Source: an endosymbiont of Lamellibrachia barhami (GTDB taxonomy: Bacteria > Pseudomonadota > Gammaproteobacteria > Chromatiales > Chromatiaceae). Taken from it: 64,000 bases of DNA. How positions within the stretch are numbered: position 1 is the first letter of the stretch; every line of letters begins with the position of its first letter. Positions 61,742-64,000 of the stretch are shown piece after piece. The position numbers and the translations under genes were made by a program. The stretch is taken from contig NZ_JAAVSH020000001.1 in assembly GCF_011947365.2 (NCBI RefSeq), forward strand, positions 2,943,423 through 3,007,422, written 5' to 3'. The notes beneath the pieces were generated by a model. The model saw only the letters and a list, made by a program, of their open reading frames with translations. It was not told the origin of the DNA and made no database searches.

Positions 61742-62769
61742 GCTTTGGCCTCAACCACTTTAATTTCCGTTTCCCGCTCTTGCGGCAGCAGCTCGTTGCG
61801 GATGCGTTCCTCAACATGATCGGCAATGTCCGGGTTGTCCTTCAGAAACTGCCGTACATTCTCCTTGCCCTGACCAATGCGGTCACCGTTATAGCTATAC
61901 CAGGCTCCTGCCTTGTCAATAAGGTTCTGCTTAACCCCCAGATCGATGATCTCCCCTTCACGGGAGATACCCTCGCCATAGAGGATCTCGAAGTGTGCCA
62001 GCTTGAAGGGGGGGGCCACCTTATTCTTCACCACCTTGACCTTGGTTTCGTTGCCGACTATCTCGTCACCCTTCTTGATAGCGCCGATGCGGCGGATATC
62101 GAGACGTACCGAGGCGTAGAATTTGAGGGCATTGCCACCAGTGGTGGTCTCCGGGTTCCCAAACATGACACCGATCTTTATGCGAATCTGGTTGATGAAA
62201 ATCACCAGGCAGTTGGTGCGCTTGATATTGGCAGTCAATTTTCGCAGGGCCTGGGACATCAAGCGTGCCTGCAGACCAACATGGGTATCACCCATCTCAC
62301 CCTCAATCTCCGCCTTCGGGGTCAGGGCAGCCACCGAGTCTATCACCACCACGTCGACGGCGCCGGAGCGTACCAGCATGTCTGTGATCTCCAACGCCTG
62401 CTCGCCGGTATCGGGCTGGGAGACCAACAGCTCGTCAACATCTACACCCATTTTTCCCGCATAGTCCGGATCGAGGGCGTGCTCTGCATCAATAAAAGCG
62501 CAGGTTCCGCCCTGTTTCTGGGCCTCCGCCACTACTTGCAGGGCCAGCGTGGTCTTGCCGGAGGATTCCGGGCCGTAGATCTCGACTACACGTCCCTTTG
62601 GCAACCCGCCCACACCCAGTGCGATATCCAGATTGAGCGAACCTGTGGAGATCACACCAATATCACGGATAGCGCTGGCATCCCCCATACGCATGACAGA
62701 ACCTTTGCCAAACTGTTTCTCGATCTGCCCCAGGGCCGCGCTGAGTGCTTTTGTGCGATTGTCGTCCAT
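61738..62769 (-). CDS. recA: Recombinase A
   Basis: The 343-residue protein starts [20 protein letters not shown]. Walker A is [12 protein letters not shown], with [52 protein letters not shown] and [20 protein letters not shown] following. RecA polymerises on ssDNA for recombination and SOS induction. I chose ATG 62769; the longer frame has no ribosome binding site. A LexA box lies 35 bp upstream. Confidence 0.98.
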   Translation of the reverse strand: MDDNRTKALSAALGQIEKQFGKGSVMRMGDASAIRDIGVISTGSLNLDIALGVGGLPKGRVVEIYGPESSGKTTLALQVVAEAQKQGGTCAFIDAEHALDPDYAGKMGVDVDELLVSQPDTGEQALEITDMLVRSGAVDVVVIDSVAALTPKAEIEGEMGDTHVGLQARLMSQALRKLTANIKRTNCLVIFINQIRIKIGVMFGNPETTTGGNALKFYASVRLDIRRIGAIKKGDEIVGNETKVKVVKNKVAPPFKLAHFEILYGEGISREGEIIDLGVKQNLIDKAGAWYSYNGDRIGQGKENVRQFLKDNPDIADHVEERIRNELLPQERETEIKVVEAKA

Positions 62770-62803
62770 CCGGATTAACCTCTGTGGTGTTGTTCTGTAA
62801 GTA

Positions 62804-62819
62804 CTGTACATTCATACAG
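62804..62819. promoter_or_regulatory. LexA (SOS) box of recA
   Basis: CTGTACATTCATACAG at 62804-62819 fits CTGT-N8-ACAG exactly and lies about 35 bp upstream of the recA start. Damage-inducible control of recA and recX is expected. Confidence 0.88.
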
Positions 62820-62927
62820 TAGTTTTTGGAAGTAACAATTATCACACAGGTGCAGACTCAAATCATGAGTCCGCGGATCCAGCAACTTGAATCCCTCTCT
62901 GCGATCGAGGTGAGACGAACGCATTCA

Positions 62928-63470
62928 TCAAGCGCTTGTCGAGTTTATCGCTCCCATCGGCCAGCGTCCGATGACCCGGTAACGGGATGGTGTATCGGGG
63001 CCATTACCGGATGCCGCCAGCACAAACTCCCGCGCCTCCCACTCGATGGTTGGCTCAAGCAGACCGGACTCGCCATGGCGCATCTTACGCAGCAAGGTGA
63101 CATGAGGTTTGTAGGTTCGCTGTTCAGCTGCAAAACCACAGGCCTGTAATCCCTGTTTGAGATCAGCGACCAGATCATTCAAAACATCCGGAATCGTCTC
63201 CGGCCCACACCAGAGAATCCGTGGCCGGGACCAATAACCCACTCGATTCAGCGCCAGGGAGAAGCGCTCGACATCGACTGCATCCGCCACCGATTTCACA
63301 CAAGGCAGCTGCTGCTCCGTCACTTTCCCCAAAAAGACCAGGGTCATGTGCAGGTCGTCAGGATGGTGCTGTCGTCCCCCCGCTTCACCAAACTGACGAC
63401 CAGCCCGTACCAGCCGGTCCCGCACCTTTCGATCCGGCCAAAGCCCAAAAAAGAGTCGTTGATCAGCCAT
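62928..63470 (-). CDS. thpR: RNA 2',3'-cyclic phosphodiesterase
   Basis: From ATG 63470 (MADQRLFFGLWPDRKVRDRL) the product has 180 residues. The two 2H phosphoesterase motifs are HMTLVFLG and HVTLLRKM, as in ThpR/LigT. It opens cyclic phosphates on RNA ends. Its start overlaps the pncC stop by 8 nt, so the two are coupled. The longer N-terminal frame overlaps pncC and is rejected. Confidence 0.9.
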   Translation of the reverse strand: MADQRLFFGLWPDRKVRDRLVRAGRQFGEAGGRQHHPDDLHMTLVFLGKVTEQQLPCVKSVADAVDVERFSLALNRVGYWSRPRILWCGPETIPDVLNDLVADLKQGLQACGFAAEQRTYKPHVTLLRKMRHGESGLLEPTIEWEAREFVLAASGNGPDTPSRYRVIGRWPMGAINSTSA

Positions 63471-63969
63471 TCGCCGCAAGTACTTCGAGCAACTGTTCAA
63501 GTGCATAAAACACCGATTGGAGACGCACTGCTTCCCGATCCCCGAAAAAGTGTTCACGACTTACGACCGGCTCCTGCGGGCGCAGTTGCCAGGAGAAACA
63601 GACGGTGCCCACAGGCTTCTCCTCAGACCCGCCGCCCGGCCCCGCGATGCCACTAACGGCAAGCGCGACATCCGCACGGCTATGGGCGAGCGCCCCGTTC
63701 GTCATGGCGGCGACAACCTGTTCGCTCACCGCCCCCCACTGATCGATTGTAGAGGCATCAACACCCAGCATCTCCTGCTTGGCCATATTGCTGTAGGTAA
63801 CAAAACCCCGGTCGAACCAGGCACTGCTGCCCGGAATATCGGTCAGCGCCTTGGCCACCCAGCCACCCGTGCAGGATTCTGCCAGAACCAGGGTTAAACC
63901 GTGCTGCTGCAGGCGCATGCCAACACCGCCGGCAAGTGAAACCAGTTTCAGATCGCTCTCAGAAGTCAT
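63463..63969 (-). CDS. pncC: CinA-C/PncC-type nicotinamide-nucleotide amidohydrolase
   Basis: The 168-residue CinA C-terminal domain protein has LAESCTGGWVAKALTDIPG, SSAWFDRGFVTYSNMAKQ, LAVSGIAGPGGGSEEKPVG and TVCFSWQL. PncC deamidates NMN to NaMN in NAD salvage. The order pncC-recA is common in Gammaproteobacteria. ATG 63969 overlaps a TGA of an upstream frame. Confidence 0.9.
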   Translation of the reverse strand: MTSESDLKLVSLAGGVGMRLQQHGLTLVLAESCTGGWVAKALTDIPGSSAWFDRGFVTYSNMAKQEMLGVDASTIDQWGAVSEQVVAAMTNGALAHSRADVALAVSGIAGPGGGSEEKPVGTVCFSWQLRPQEPVVSREHFFGDREAVRLQSVFYALEQLLEVLAANG

Positions 63970-64000
63970 TTTTTTCCTGCCAGTTCGACCGTCGCATCAC
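63966..64000 (-). CDS. Possible 3' end of an upstream gene
   Basis: On the minus strand the last window bases read DATVELAGKK then TGA, which overlaps the pncC ATG by 3 nt. Ten residues cannot be assigned to a family. It may be the end of a coupled upstream gene. Confidence 0.25.
   Translation of the reverse strand, partial: DATVELAGKK

Noticed and set aside
61780-62778. 332-residue plus-strand frame within recA
   Set aside because: Antisense shadow of a fully conserved gene.

Overview
The window looks like a piece of chromosome from a gammaproteobacterium, possibly a respiratory or sulfur-type lineage; I cannot name the species. The best evidence is the right-hand block pncC-thpR-recA-recX-alaS-lysC-csrA-tRNA-Ser-tRNA-Arg (about 56.0-64.0 kb), a gene order typical of Gammaproteobacteria. 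It is supported by a full-length PurL with E. coli-like residue numbering, TrhP/YegQ, CsrA, a LexA box at recA and an Arn-type lipid A pathway.

Left part (1-14.5 kb): a frameshifted PKD-domain exported protein enters from the left edge. It is followed by a small membrane-anchored protein and a DedA/VTT-type protein. A co-directional group then carries a methyltransferase, an exported YdjY-like protein, a small membrane protein, a K+ channel with two TrkA-N domains and a hemerythrin protein. A MotY-like OmpA-family protein, an amidohydrolase, purL and a small lipoprotein complete this part. Palindromic REP-like elements and a nested inverted repeat fill the gaps.

14.5-25 kb is a compact minus-strand operon with mostly 4-nt gene overlaps, organised like an aryl polyene (APE) or related lipid-polyene pathway: ACP, COG4648 membrane protein, AMP-dependent acyl-ACP synthetase, two hotdog dehydratases, acyltransferase, MMPL exporter, KS, KS-like chain-length factor, KR and GT2. 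A YdcF-type gene lies upstream. 25.2-29.7 kb holds a seven-CXXCH lipoprotein cytochrome c, split by two frameshifts, followed by a parvulin PPIase and a TlpA-type thioredoxin. Then come an M1-type peptidase, a ChaN-PDZ protein and trhP.

34.7-41.2 kb is an L-Ara4N lipid A modification operon (arnT, arnE/F-like, arnB, arnC, arnA split into two genes) that ends in a truncated arnD of about 40 recognisable residues. At this point an accessory region begins (about 41.1-56.0 kb). It contains a MerR-type regulator and a VIT-vWA protein whose last codons read into antisense arnD, a 1162-residue TIR/NB-ARC/TPR STAND protein, a decayed 1.2-kb tandem duplication, and a MarR-controlled export operon (MMPL exporter, SDR, LolA-like protein, DUF1302 barrel). 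The operon is followed by a transposase remnant and an integrase remnant that abuts tRNA-Arg.

Copies of the tRNA-Arg 3' end at 47.86 and 49.07 kb, in the same orientation as the tRNA at 56.05 kb, mark the likely attachment-site boundaries of a 7-kb island whose far end was later duplicated. The most interesting items are the TIR-STAND gene beside this recombination scar, the paired MarR operators with an in-frame amber codon in marR, the arnD/VIT-vWA junction, and the covarying REP palindromes.
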